Of a stretch of 64,000 nucleotides of DNA, positions 1 through 8,697 are shown one piece after another (the stretch's first letter is position 1; the number at the start of each line of letters is the position of its first letter). Under the pieces are notes generated by a model. That model ran no database searches. It worked only from the letters and a program-made list of their open reading frames with translations, and was not told the DNA's origin. This DNA is from Aminobacter sp. J41 (GTDB lineage Bacteria; Pseudomonadota; Alphaproteobacteria; Rhizobiales; Rhizobiaceae), in NCBI RefSeq assembly GCF_000526635.1, contig NZ_JAGL01000008.1:62001-126000 (forward strand), in the 5' to 3' direction. The translations under genes and the position numbers were made by a program.

Positions 1-1
1 T

Positions 2-2254
2 CTTCTTGCCAATGACATCGATATCGACGCGGATCCGCTCACGATCACTCATGTCTCGGAAGCAACCAACGGGACGATAGACTACGACCCCGTCGCCGGG
101 ACCATCACCTTCACGCCCAATGCCAACTTTGTTGGCGAGGCAAGTTTTACTTACACCGTCGAGGACGGTCAGGGCGGGAGTTCGACAGCTACGGTCAACA
201 TGGTCGTGGCGCCCCCCGACACGACCGTAAAATTGTTCCCGACCGAGGTGGCGCCGACAATGCTGGCGGTCAACGATCCGCTATCTGTAGAGCTCGGGGT
301 CCGCTTCACCGCGACTACGGCAGGAACCATCAGGGGTATCCGGTACTACAAGAGCGCACAGGACACGGGTACGCATACGGGTTCTGTGTGGAGCGCAACC
401 GGCCAGTTGCTTGCGACAGCAACCTTCAGCAACGAATCCTCCAGCGGCTGGCAGACAGTCACCTTCTCGCAGCCGATCACGGTTGCAGCCGGTACGACCT
501 ATGTGGCGAGCTACCACTCGAACGGCTTCTACTCAGCGTCACCCAACTACTTCACGACATCGCATACCAACGGCGTGCTGACGGCCCCCGCGAACGCTGG
601 CGTCTATGCCTACGGCAACTCCAGCGTGTTCCCGACGCAGTCGTACAATGCAGCCAACTATTGGGTCGACGTCATCTTCGAGCCCAACACGGAGAACCTG
701 GCACCCGTCGCCGTGAACGACGAAGGCTTCGTGGCTAACGTCGGCTCCCCGCTCATTCTTACGGCTGCCGCGTTGCTGGCAAACGACAGCGATCTAGACG
801 CGGATCCGCTGGTTATCACCGGCGTCGGCCAGGCGCAGAACGGCACCGTCACCTTCGACAGCCAGACCAACACGATCACCTTTACGCCAAATGCGGACTA
901 TGTCGGCGAGGCAAGTTTTACCTACACAATCGAGGACGGTCGGGGCGGCAGCTCATCGGCGACGGTCAGCTTGTCCGTGGTGCCACCTGATACGACGGTC
1001 AAACTGTTCTCGGACGACGTATCGCCCACCATACCAGCGGACAACGATCCCGGTTCCGTCGAGCTTGGCGTCCGATTCACCGTTGGCGCGGCCGGAACCA
1101 TCACGGGCATCCGGTACTACAAGAGCGCGCAGGACACCGGCACCCACACCGGTACGCTCTGGACGGCCACGGGCGAGTTGCTGGCCACCGCTATCTTCAG
1201 CAACGAGTCCGCCAGCGGCTGGCAGACAGTCACCTTCTCGCAACCGATTACCGTTGTGGCCGGCACGTCCTACGTGGCGAGCTATCACTCGAACGGCTTC
1301 TATGCTGCATCGCCGAATTACTTCACGACGTCGCATACCAGCGGTGTACTGACGGCCCCCACCAATGCCGGCGTCTATGCCTATGGCAACTCCACGGTGT
1401 TCCCGTCGGCGAGCGGCGCGACCAACTACTGGGTCGACGTTATCTTCGAACCCAACACCGGAAACTCGGCACCGGTCGCTGTAAACGACGGCGGCTTCGA
1501 GACAAACCAGGGGAAGTCCCTCGTCATCTCGGCTGCAGAATTGCTGGCGAATGACAGCGATGCAGACGCCGACCCGCTGGTTATCACCGGCGTCAGCCAG
1601 GCAGAAAACGGCATCGTCGCCTTCGACAACCTGACGAACACGATCACGTTCACACCGACGGCCGGTTACAGCGGCGACGCGAGCTTCACCTACACGATCG
1701 CTGACAATAACGGCGGTTTCGACAGCGCCACCGTCTCGCTGTCGGTTCGGGCCCCGAACCTGGAGCAGCGGCTGTTCTCGGACGCAGACGTCCCGGCGAC
1801 CGTCTCGGTCAACGATCCTGACTCCGTCAACCTCGGCATGAAGTTTACCGCCGATGTCGATGGCTGGATCACCGGCATCAGCTTCTACAAAGGACCGCAG
1901 AACACCGGGACGCATACCGGCTATCTGTGGACCGCTACAGGGCAGTTGCTCTCGAGCGTCACATTCAGCGGCGAGTCCGCCAGCGGCTGGCAGACCATGG
2001 CGCTCACCGAGGAAGTGGAGATCGATGCCGGCACCACCTATGTCGTCTCGTACCACACCAACGGGAACTACTCGGCAACCGCTGGTTATTTCCAGAACGA
2101 GCACTCCAGCGGCAACCTCACAGCGCTGTCGTCCGCACTGAGCGGAGGCAACGGGGTGTTCGCCTACGGAGCGGCCGGGTTGTTCCCGACGTCCTCGTAC
2201 AACAACACGAACTACTATGTGGACGTCACCTTCCGGCCGCAGCTGGCAGCGTAG
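2..2254 (+). CDS. Large repetitive extracellular protein, DUF4082 plus cadherin/Ig-like repeats (5' end missing)
   Basis: The reading frame is open from base 2, so the gene begins before the window; 750 residues are visible and an internal Met at 200 is probably not the start. Modules alternate: the end of a cadherin/Ig-like unit, DUF4082 (about residues 73-230), cadherin-like (234-325), DUF4082 (330-487), cadherin-like (490-582), DUF4082 (586-750). The cadherin-like units carry LLANDSDxDADPL and FTPxAxYxGxASFTYTI signatures typical of long bacterial adhesins. The DUF4082 units share [16 protein letters not shown] and [11 protein letters not shown]. Units recur every 771 and 768 bp. No glycine-rich RTX nonapeptides are visible. 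The following HlyB/HlyD genes make this a likely type I secretion substrate; adhesion or glycan binding is inference. Its stop lies 7 bp before the next start. Confidence 0.85.
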   Translation, partial: LLANDIDIDADPLTITHVSEATNGTIDYDPVAGTITFTPNANFVGEASFTYTVEDGQGGSSTATVNMVVAPPDTTVKLFPTEVAPTMLAVNDPLSVELGVRFTATTAGTIRGIRYYKSAQDTGTHTGSVWSATGQLLATATFSNESSSGWQTVTFSQPITVAAGTTYVASYHSNGFYSASPNYFTTSHTNGVLTAPANAGVYAYGNSSVFPTQSYNAANYWVDVIFEPNTENLAPVAVNDEGFVANVGSPLILTAAALLANDSDLDADPLVITGVGQAQNGTVTFDSQTNTITFTPNADYVGEASFTYTIEDGRGGSSSATVSLSVVPPDTTVKLFSDDVSPTIPADNDPGSVELGVRFTVGAAGTITGIRYYKSAQDTGTHTGTLWTATGELLATAIFSNESASGWQTVTFSQPITVVAGTSYVASYHSNGFYAASPNYFTTSHTSGVLTAPTNAGVYAYGNSTVFPSASGATNYWVDVIFEPNTGNSAPVAVNDGGFETNQGKSLVISAAELLANDSDADADPLVITGVSQAENGIVAFDNLTNTITFTPTAGYSGDASFTYTIADNNGGFDSATVSLSVRAPNLEQRLFSDADVPATVSVNDPDSVNLGMKFTADVDGWITGISFYKGPQNTGTHTGYLWTATGQLLSSVTFSGESASGWQTMALTEEVEIDAGTTYVVSYHTNGNYSATAGYFQNEHSSGNLTALSSALSGGNGVFAYGAAGLFPTSSYNNTNYYVDVTFRPQLAA
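215..2251 (+). repeat. Tandem coding repeat, period about 770 bp
   Basis: Three copies of a DUF4082 module and two intervening cadherin-like modules form a direct coding repeat. Equivalent codons (the Asp/Asn opening each unit) lie at 218, 989 and 1757, giving periods of 771 and 768 bp. Copies 1 and 2 are close at nucleotide level across [16 protein letters not shown] and [12 protein letters not shown]; copy 3 is clearly diverged. The array continues upstream of the window, since bases 2-206 encode the end of another cadherin-like unit. Confidence 0.85.
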
Positions 2255-2261
2255 CAAGATC

Positions 2262-3500
2262 ATGACGCACATTGCCGATGATTCCCGCCTGCCTGTGACG
2301 ATCCTGACCGGATTTCTTGGATCCGGAAAGACGACCCTCCTGAACCACATACTCAACAATCGGGAGGGTCGCCGGGTTGCCGTGATCGTCAACGACATGA
2401 GCGAAGTGAACATCGACGCCGACCTGGTGCGGGACGGCGGCGCGGAGCTGTCACACACTGACGAAACGCTGGTAGAGCTCTCAAACGGCTGCATCTGCTG
2501 CACGCTCCGCGGCGACCTTTTGAGCGAGGTCACGCGGCTCGCAAGCGAAAACCGGTTCGACATGCTGTTGATCGAGGCGACCGGAATTGCCGAGCCGCTG
2601 CCGATCGCGGCGACCTTCTCGTTTCGCGACGAAAACGGCGTTTCCCTCTCAGACTTCGCTCGTGTCGATGCGATTGTTACGGTTGTCGATGCGGCCAACC
2701 TGCTGGCGGACTATTCTAGCACGCAGTTCCTCGTGGACCGCGGCGAGGTTCGCGACGACAGCGACTACCGCACGATCGTCGACCTTCTCGTCGACCAGAT
2801 CGAGTTCGCCGACATCATCCTCATCAACAAGATCGACTGCGTTTCCGAGGAGACGCGTCGTGAGATCCGCAGCGTCGTCGCCGCGCTCAATGCAGATGCG
2901 GTGGTTTATGAAACCAGCTATGGACGGATCGATGCGTCAAAGATCCTCAACGTAAACCTCTACAGCGAGGCGCAATCCTCGCGCCATCCGCTGTGGCACA
3001 AGGAACTGTTCGGCTTTGCCGACCATGTCCCCGAAACGGAGGAATATGGGGTCAGGAGCTTCGTCTACGCTGAGCGGCGCCCGTTCGACAGGAGCCGACT
3101 GCAGGCGCTGGTCGAGAATGATTTTTCCGGCGTCCTGCGTGCCAAGGGCCACCTCTGGGTCGCGGACAGCCCCGACGAAACAATGGCCCTGTCGTTCGCC
3201 GGCGCACAGCGCCGGCTGGAGGCAAAAGGGCGGTGGTGGGCCTCGGTCCCGCGGCAGTTGTGGCCTCGTCACGCCGCCTTCGGCGAGATCATGAAGCGCC
3301 ACTGGCAGATGCCATGGGGCGACCGCCGCCAGGAACTCGTCTTCATTGGCACGACCATGGACGAGGCAGCCATTCGTGCCGCGCTGGATGACTGCCTGGC
3401 CGAAGACTTCCCCGCAGCGTCGCTGCTGCCGCGAGCAATTCCACCGAATTTCCTCTTCACCCCGCGCGACGTGCGCCAACTCTCAGGAGCAACATCATGA
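2262..3500 (+). CDS. COG0523/CobW-family GTPase, ZigA-like zinc metallochaperone
   Basis: A 412-residue P-loop GTPase. GFLGSGKTT (residues 17-25) is the Walker A motif, GCICC (76-80) is the CxCC metal-binding motif that defines COG0523, [11 protein letters not shown] is the Walker B region and LINKID gives base specificity. The C-terminal CobW_C half has the [11 protein letters not shown]-type segment of the ZigA/YciC subgroup. COG0523 proteins deliver Zn, Co or Ni to client enzymes with GTP hydrolysis, and the ZigA branch is usually under zinc-starvation control. The start ATG at 2262 is chosen because it follows the previous stop by 7 bp; an upstream in-frame ATG at 2217 would overlap that gene. 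The stop overlaps the next start (ATGA). Its place inside a type I secretion operon is unusual. Subfamily assignment is from motif memory. Confidence 0.85.
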   Translation: MTHIADDSRLPVTILTGFLGSGKTTLLNHILNNREGRRVAVIVNDMSEVNIDADLVRDGGAELSHTDETLVELSNGCICCTLRGDLLSEVTRLASENRFDMLLIEATGIAEPLPIAATFSFRDENGVSLSDFARVDAIVTVVDAANLLADYSSTQFLVDRGEVRDDSDYRTIVDLLVDQIEFADIILINKIDCVSEETRREIRSVVAALNADAVVYETSYGRIDASKILNVNLYSEAQSSRHPLWHKELFGFADHVPETEEYGVRSFVYAERRPFDRSRLQALVENDFSGVLRAKGHLWVADSPDETMALSFAGAQRRLEAKGRWWASVPRQLWPRHAAFGEIMKRHWQMPWGDRRQELVFIGTTMDEAAIRAALDDCLAEDFPAASLLPRAIPPNFLFTPRDVRQLSGATS

Positions 3501-3793
3501 GTAACGAACTCTACGCCGACGGCATTAGCGAGATCACCGTCACCGGCACGATCGTGCGCATCGACTTCATGAGCCTGTCCGCCACCGAGAAGGACGAGAA
3601 GGGCCAGCCGAAGCCCGTATTCCGCCAGCGCGTCATCATGCCTGTCGACGCCTTCGCTAACGCCGTCGACCTGATGCAGAAGGCGCTCAACGGTCTGGTC
3701 GATGCCGGAGCGGTTAGGCGTGTTTCGCCGGAAGCAGCGCAGTCCGCGAACCGTGACGCCAAGACGAACAACCTGTCGCCCAACTTCAACTAG
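3497..3793 (+). CDS. Small protein of unknown function in secretion operon
   Basis: A 98-residue protein starting in a 4-base ATGA overlap with the GTPase gene and ending 6 bp before the exporter gene, so it is almost certainly translated with them. It has no signal peptide or membrane segment. The N-terminal half is strand-rich with alternating hydrophobics ([17 protein letters not shown]), then a charged KDEKGQPKP linker, a [11 protein letters not shown] strand and an amphipathic helix ([17 protein letters not shown]). The pattern is faintly like DUF3467 proteins, but I cannot assign a family. A soluble accessory, chaperone or substrate adaptor for the exporter is plausible from context only. 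Confidence 0.75.
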   Translation: MSNELYADGISEITVTGTIVRIDFMSLSATEKDEKGQPKPVFRQRVIMPVDAFANAVDLMQKALNGLVDAGAVRRVSPEAAQSANRDAKTNNLSPNFN

Positions 3794-3799
3794 GTCATC

Positions 3800-5932
3800 A
3801 TGCACACCAGCCTTCAGTGCCTTGCCCTGGTTGCCCGACACCACGGCGTCGATCTGTCACCCGAGAGGCTGATGCATGACTACGCGATCGGGGACGAGCC
3901 GGTCTCCGTCCCCCGTCTCCTGCGCATCGCCCAGGATGCGGGCTTTCGCGCGAAACATTCCACCCTCAGCTGGCAAGAACTGCAGCGCCTCGGGCAGGCC
4001 TATCCCGTTCTCGCCAAGCTGGAGAACGGCAACTGGGTCATCATTGCCGGCATGCAGGGTACGCCTGACGGCCCAGTGGTACGCGTGCTGGATCCCCTCG
4101 CCCACAAGCCAGAGGCGCTTCTCCTCACCGAAAGACAGTTCTCTCCCGCCTGGACCGGCATCGTCATCTTCATGAAGCGGAAGTTCCGGCTGACCGACGA
4201 GGAACAGCCGTTCGGCTTCCGCTGGTTCCTGCCGGAACTCATCCGCCAGCGCAGCCTGTTCCGCGATGTCGCCATTGCAGCGCTCATTCTCTACGGGCTT
4301 GGGCTGATCAGCCCGATCTTCTTCCAGCTCGTCATTGACAAGGTGCTGGTGCACGAGGCCTATTCGACGCTGCTGGTGCTGACGATCGGCATCGTCGTTG
4401 CCCTGATCTTCGATGCGATCTTCACCTTCCTGCGCCGGTACCTTCTGCTTTACGCAACGAACAAGATCGACGTGCGCGTGGCGAGCCGGACATTCGGCCA
4501 CCTGCTGCGCCTGCCGATCGGCCTCTTCGAGCAAGGCCCTGCAGGCGTCCTCGTCAAGCACATGCAGCAGACGAGCCGCATCCGCGAGTTCCTCACCGGC
4601 CGGCTGTTCATCACCTTCCTCGACGGCCTGTCGCTGCTCGTCTTCATTCCGGTGCTTTTGCTCTACAGCGTCAAGCTCACTCTCGTGGTGTTGGGGTTTA
4701 CACTGCTCGTCGGCCTCGTCGTGTTGTCGCTCGTTGGGCCGTTCCAGCGGAGACTGAAGACGCTTTACGAGGCCGAAGGCCAGCGGCAGGCACTGCTGGT
4801 GGAGACGATTCATGGAATGCAGACGGTCAAGTCGCTTGCGATGGAGCCGCGCCAGCGCAAGGCGTGGGATGACCGCTCGGCGCAACTGACGTCGGTTCGC
4901 TTCCGCGTGGACAAGATTTCGACCGTCGCCCAGGCGCTCACCGGCCTCCTCGAGAAGCTGATGACCGTGGCGATCGTCGCGCTGGGCGCTCTCGACGTGT
5001 TCTCCGGGGCCATGACCATCGGCGCGCTGGTGGCGTTCAACATGCTTGCCGGCCGCGTCTCCGGGCCGCTGGTGCAGATCGTCACCATGGTTCACGAATA
5101 TCAGGAGGTGGCGCTGTCAGTGCGGATGCTTGGCGAGATCATGAACCAGCGTCCCGAACGCGCCGAACAGCAGCGCGGGGTCCAGCCGCAACTCAAGGGC
5201 CAGATCGAGTTCGAGGGCGTGACGTTCCGCTACGGGCCGGACGGCGCACCAGCGCTCGACGGCGTCTCCTTTACCATCCCGGAGGGCTCGATCGTCGGCA
5301 TTGTCGGCCGAAGCGGCTCAGGCAAGACCACCCTCACCCGCATCATCCAGGGCCTTTATCCGGTGCAGGAAGGCATCGTTCGAATCGACGGCTTCGACCT
5401 TCGCGAAATCGACCTCGTGCACCTGCGCCGCAGTGTCGGCGTCGTCCTGCAGGAGAGTTTCCTGTTTCGCGGCACCATCGCCGAAAACATTTCCGCGACG
5501 AAGCCCGATGCGACGGTCGATGAGATTATTGCGGCCGCGAGGATGGCCGGCGCGGAGGAGTTCATCTCGCGTCTGCCCCGCGGGCTGGATACGGTGCTGG
5601 AGGAAGGCGCCACGAATCTTTCCGGCGGGCAGCGCCAGCGCATCTCGATCGCCCGCGCGCTGATCACCAATCCTAAGATCCTCATTCTCGACGAGGCGAC
5701 CAGCGCGCTCGACCCGGACAGCGAGGCGATCGTCCGCGAGAACCTGCGCCAGATCGCGGAAGGCCGAACACTGATCATCGTCTCGCACCGGCTCTCCACG
5801 CTGGTCGACGCCGACGCGATCATGGTGATTGACCGCGGCCGCATCGCCGAGATCGGCAAGCACGAGCATCTCGTCACCAACTGCGTGCCCTACCGGCACC
5901 TGTGGAACCAGCAGATGAGGATCGTCGCATGA
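3800..5932 (+). CDS. Type I secretion ABC transporter, HlyB type, with degenerate C39 domain
   Basis: A 710-residue exporter subunit of the inner membrane. Residues 1-125 form a C39-like domain, 140-420 a six-helix ABC membrane domain, and 465-700 the nucleotide-binding domain with GRSGSGKTT (about 503), LSGGQRQR (about 607), ILILDEATSALD (about 628) and the SHR switch. Aligned to C39 peptidases (CGxxCLA), the catalytic Cys position is Thr3 while Cys7 matches the second, non-catalytic Cys; so this is a chaperone-like C39 domain as in HlyB, expected to bind rather than cleave the substrate. The start is fixed by an in-frame TAG 9 bp upstream. It overlaps hlyD by ATGA and would work with it and an outer membrane TolC encoded elsewhere. 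Confidence 0.93.
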   Translation: MHTSLQCLALVARHHGVDLSPERLMHDYAIGDEPVSVPRLLRIAQDAGFRAKHSTLSWQELQRLGQAYPVLAKLENGNWVIIAGMQGTPDGPVVRVLDPLAHKPEALLLTERQFSPAWTGIVIFMKRKFRLTDEEQPFGFRWFLPELIRQRSLFRDVAIAALILYGLGLISPIFFQLVIDKVLVHEAYSTLLVLTIGIVVALIFDAIFTFLRRYLLLYATNKIDVRVASRTFGHLLRLPIGLFEQGPAGVLVKHMQQTSRIREFLTGRLFITFLDGLSLLVFIPVLLLYSVKLTLVVLGFTLLVGLVVLSLVGPFQRRLKTLYEAEGQRQALLVETIHGMQTVKSLAMEPRQRKAWDDRSAQLTSVRFRVDKISTVAQALTGLLEKLMTVAIVALGALDVFSGAMTIGALVAFNMLAGRVSGPLVQIVTMVHEYQEVALSVRMLGEIMNQRPERAEQQRGVQPQLKGQIEFEGVTFRYGPDGAPALDGVSFTIPEGSIVGIVGRSGSGKTTLTRIIQGLYPVQEGIVRIDGFDLREIDLVHLRRSVGVVLQESFLFRGTIAENISATKPDATVDEIIAAARMAGAEEFISRLPRGLDTVLEEGATNLSGGQRQRISIARALITNPKILILDEATSALDPDSEAIVRENLRQIAEGRTLIIVSHRLSTLVDADAIMVIDRGRIAEIGKHEHLVTNCVPYRHLWNQQMRIVA

Positions 5933-7293
5933 GCCATCAGGTCGAGCCCAATGCTGGTAAGGAACAACGGGAAATTCCGGTCGCCACCGAGTTTCAGAGC
6001 GACTCGATCGAGATCGAACGCAGGCCACCGCCGGTGGTGTCGCGGGTCACGCTTTACGGCCTCACTCTGCTTATCATCAGCGCGGTCACCTGGGCCTCGC
6101 TGTCGCAGATGGACGAGATTGTCACCGCGCAAGGCGAGCTGGTCACCACGCAGCCGACGATCATCATCCAGCCGCTCGAGACCTCGATCATTCGCTCGCT
6201 CGACGTGAAGCCCGGAGATCTCGTGCGCAAAGGCCAGACGCTGGCGACGCTCGACCCCACCTTCAGCGAAGCCGACTTCAACCAGAAGCGCGCTCGGCAC
6301 GCTACGCTCAACGCACAGATCGCGCGGCTCGAGGCGGAACTAAGCGGCACGGACTACGCGGGGATTGCGGAAAACAGCACGGAGGCGCAGCATGAAGTCG
6401 AGCTTTTTCGCCAGCGCCGCGCCTTCTACGACGCGCAGATGCGCAATTTCGACGAGCAGATCGCGACCCAGCAGGCGGCGCTCGAAAGCAGCAGGAATGA
6501 GGAAGCAGTTCTCGTTGCTCGCCGGGACAATCTCGGCCGCATCGAGGACGCGCGCAAGGCGCTCTACGAGCGCGAGACGGGCTCGCTCCTCAACCTTCTC
6601 GGCTCGCGCGACGCGCGGCTTGATGTGGACGCAAACCTGTCACGTGTGACGGGCGCTGCAATGGTGGCATCGCGGACGCTGGCCAAGCTGCAGGCCGACC
6701 GGCAGGTGTTCATCGAGGACTACCGCCGTGCGACAATGGAACAGCTCAGCGAATTGCGCAGCGAGCGCGAAGGCGTCCGCGAGGAATTGAAGAAAATGGA
6801 GCTGCGGCACAATATGGTTGCGCTGAGCTCCCCAGCCGACGCGGTAGTGCTGCAGACGGCGGACCGGTCGATAGGGTCAGTGGTCAAGGATGCGGAACCG
6901 CTGATGACGCTGGTGCCGCTCGATGTGCCGCTTGAGGCGGAGGTCTACATTCATCCCCGCGACATCGCCCGCGTCGACAAAGGAAGCCTCGCCCGGATCA
7001 AGTTCGATGCCTTCCCGTTCCAAAAGTATGGTGCGGCCCATGGCAGTGTGCGCACGGTCAGCCACGGCACCTTCGCCAAGCCGGGGGCTCAGCCGGCCGA
7101 AAGTGCCCCCCACCAGTTCCGCGCGCATGTGGAAGTCGACTCCTCGCTGCTGAAGAGCCCGGGCGGCGACGCGCCGGTTCTGCTGCCGGGTATGACCGTC
7201 ACTACCGAAATCAAGGTCGGGCAGCGCAGTGTGATCAGCTATTTCCTCTATCCGCTGATCAAGGGTCTCGACGAGAGTATTCGCGAGCCCTGA
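5929..7293 (+). CDS. HlyD-family type I secretion periplasmic adaptor
   Basis: A 454-residue membrane fusion protein. After a short cytoplasmic N-terminus there is one membrane helix (VTLYGLTLLIISAVTWASL, about residues 40-60), a lipoyl/barrel half (IIQPLETSIIRSLDVKPGDLVRKGQ), a long alpha-helical coiled-coil hairpin (about 110-290) and the returning lipoyl/beta-barrel (LSSPADAVVLQTADRSIGSVV). It ends with the HlyD-typical PGMTVTTEIKVGQRSVISYF and a C-terminal helix. ATG at 5929 is preferred to the ATG at 5902 because it forms an ATGA overlap with the exporter gene. It should bridge the ABC exporter to TolC. Confidence 0.92.
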   Translation: MSHQVEPNAGKEQREIPVATEFQSDSIEIERRPPPVVSRVTLYGLTLLIISAVTWASLSQMDEIVTAQGELVTTQPTIIIQPLETSIIRSLDVKPGDLVRKGQTLATLDPTFSEADFNQKRARHATLNAQIARLEAELSGTDYAGIAENSTEAQHEVELFRQRRAFYDAQMRNFDEQIATQQAALESSRNEEAVLVARRDNLGRIEDARKALYERETGSLLNLLGSRDARLDVDANLSRVTGAAMVASRTLAKLQADRQVFIEDYRRATMEQLSELRSEREGVREELKKMELRHNMVALSSPADAVVLQTADRSIGSVVKDAEPLMTLVPLDVPLEAEVYIHPRDIARVDKGSLARIKFDAFPFQKYGAAHGSVRTVSHGTFAKPGAQPAESAPHQFRAHVEVDSSLLKSPGGDAPVLLPGMTVTTEIKVGQRSVISYFLYPLIKGLDESIREP

Positions 7294-7303
7294 CTTCAAA
7301 GGA

Positions 7304-7335
7304 GTGCAGGCGGCTCCCATGGCAGCCGCCTGCAC
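7304..7335 (+). other. 12-bp stem hairpin after hlyD
   Basis: Bases 7304-7315 (GTGCAGGCGGCT) pair perfectly with 7324-7335 (AGCCGCCTGCAC) across an 8-base loop, 10 bp after the hlyD stop. There is no T-run after it, so it is either a processed 3' end stabiliser or a poor intrinsic terminator of the secretion operon. Confidence 0.55.
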
Positions 7336-7504
7336 CTTCCAAAAGCCCCCCGCGGTTGGCTTCTCACACGCTTGTGATCCCAGGAGGTTCGTCAGGGGCC
7401 GCTTCCACCCTATGCGTCGCAACGAAGATGGCCGGAGGCCGAAAAGGGAACTTCTGCCTCATCCGTGCATTGTTCTGCAACAACAGTATTAGAGCGAGAA
7501 CAAC

Positions 7505-7588
7505 ATGCTTCGTGGCGGACTACTCTGGTTGATCGGCATCCCGATTCCCGTAATCATCGTGCTGTGGCTGCTCGGTTTCCTGTCGTAG
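7505..7588 (+). CDS. Predicted 27-residue membrane micro-protein
   Basis: A 28-codon ORF (ATG 7505, TAG 7586) encodes a single hydrophobic segment, starting MLRGGLLWLIGIPIPV and ending LWLLGFLS. Support comes from its uninterrupted hydrophobic composition with a central IPIP kink, one positive residue near the N-terminus, and a strong intrinsic terminator 20 bp downstream that has no other plus-strand client. A weak purine stretch (GAGCGAGA) lies about 7 bp upstream. An inverted repeat TTGTT-CTGC-AACAA sits at 7470-7483. I recognise no named family. It would insert in the inner membrane; function is unknown. Confidence 0.55.
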   Translation: MLRGGLLWLIGIPIPVIIVLWLLGFLS

Positions 7589-7608
7589 GACGATAGCAAA
7601 CTAATCTG

Positions 7609-7640
7609 GCGCCCCTTCCCTGGCGAAGGGGCGCTTTTTA
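7609..7640 (+). terminator. Intrinsic terminator
   Basis: A perfect 10-bp stem, GCGCCCCTTC (7609-7618) with GAAGGGGCGC (7625-7634), loop CCTGGC, followed by TTTTTATTT. It is oriented for plus-strand transcripts and closes the micro-ORF unit; the convergent sensor kinase gene ends at 7669. Confidence 0.9.
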
Positions 7641-7668
7641 TTTGCGCTCAGCGGAAGCACGACGAGAT

Positions 7669-8697
7669 CTATGATCTCGGGTTGATGACGTTCTTGGCCG
7701 GGGCGGTCAGGGTCCAGGCCACGCGCGAAGCACCGGACTCGTAAGTTGCCGATCCGCCCAGCGCCTGGGGCGTTACCCGCTTGAGGATTACGGTTCCGAA
7801 TCCCTGTCCTTGCGCGCCCTCGATGATGCCTTCGAGGAAGGGCTCGGAGAAAGTCTCGATCCATTCCAGGCGAAACTCTGCTTCCTCGTTCGGACGCAGC
7901 GCTATCGCCCACTGGATGACGATGCTTCCGGCTCCTGACGCCAGCACGCCATGCTTGGCCGAGTTGGTCGCAAGCTCATGAAACGCCATTGCGAGATGCT
8001 GAACGGCATTGGGCGAGACCGTGACGATCGGGCCGTTGATAAAGATGCGGTTCTCGTTCGGAAACGCGCGCAGCTGGTCGGCGGCGAGTTGCGCCAGCTC
8101 GGCCCCTACCCAGTCGCCCAGAACCAGCAGGTCATGGGCATTCGACAGCGACATGATGCGCTCGCGCAGGCGCGCCTCATAGTCACCAATGCTCTTCGAG
8201 CGCTTTCCCGTCTCGCGGATGATCGACAGGATCACCGCATACTGGTTCTTCACCCGGTGGTTCACCTCGCGCAGCAAAAGGCGGATCTGCCGCTCGGCGT
8301 CCTTGGCCTGCGATATGTCTCGGGCGATCTTGGAGGCACCAACGATCTGGCCCTGGCTGTTGCGAATGGGAGAAACGGTGAGCGATACAGGGACGTACGA
8401 ACCGTCTTTGCGGACCCGCACGGTCTCGAAGGTGTCTACCCGCACACCCGCCTTGATGCGGTTGATGATCGAGGTTTCTTCGCCGCGCCGGCTTTCCGGA
8501 ATCAGCATCAGGATCGACTTGCCGATTGCTTCTTCAGCGCTGTAGCCGAACAGCGTTTCGGCCGCCGCATTCCAACTAACGATGATGCTGTTGAGGTCCT
8601 TGCTGATGATCGCGTCGAAGGATGAATCAACGATAGCGGCGAGCCGGGCATCGGAGATGCCGTCGCTTTCGGGCCGCTGATAGGTCTTGCTGCTCAT
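7669..8697 (-). CDS. PAS-domain HWE-family sensor histidine kinase
   Basis: A 342-residue soluble kinase with no membrane segment. An N-terminal PAS domain (about residues 18-135: LAAIVDSSFDAIISKDL, then a PAC motif DISQAKDAERQ) is followed by the dimerisation/phospho-acceptor region REVNHRVKNQYAVI and an HWE-type ATPase domain with AFHELATNSAKHG, LEWIE and QGFGTVILKRV. HWE kinases are abundant in Rhizobiales and often serve light, redox or general-stress signalling through single-domain or PhyR-type regulators. No response regulator lies nearby. ATG at 8697 is preferred to one at 8739 because the PAS domain begins soon after it. The ligand cannot be read from sequence. Confidence 0.9.
   Translation of the reverse strand: MSSKTYQRPESDGISDARLAAIVDSSFDAIISKDLNSIIVSWNAAAETLFGYSAEEAIGKSILMLIPESRRGEETSIINRIKAGVRVDTFETVRVRKDGSYVPVSLTVSPIRNSQGQIVGASKIARDISQAKDAERQIRLLLREVNHRVKNQYAVILSIIRETGKRSKSIGDYEARLRERIMSLSNAHDLLVLGDWVGAELAQLAADQLRAFPNENRIFINGPIVTVSPNAVQHLAMAFHELATNSAKHGVLASGAGSIVIQWAIALRPNEEAEFRLEWIETFSEPFLEGIIEGAQGQGFGTVILKRVTPQALGGSATYESGASRVAWTLTAPAKNVINPRS

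Noticed and set aside
215-2251. Repeat array as CRISPR or mobile repeat
   Set aside because: The period is about 770 bp, in frame, with conserved protein domains; no spacers.
953-2698. A 581-codon minus-strand frame across the repetitive protein
   Set aside because: It runs antisense through two real genes and its repeats mirror the coding repeat.
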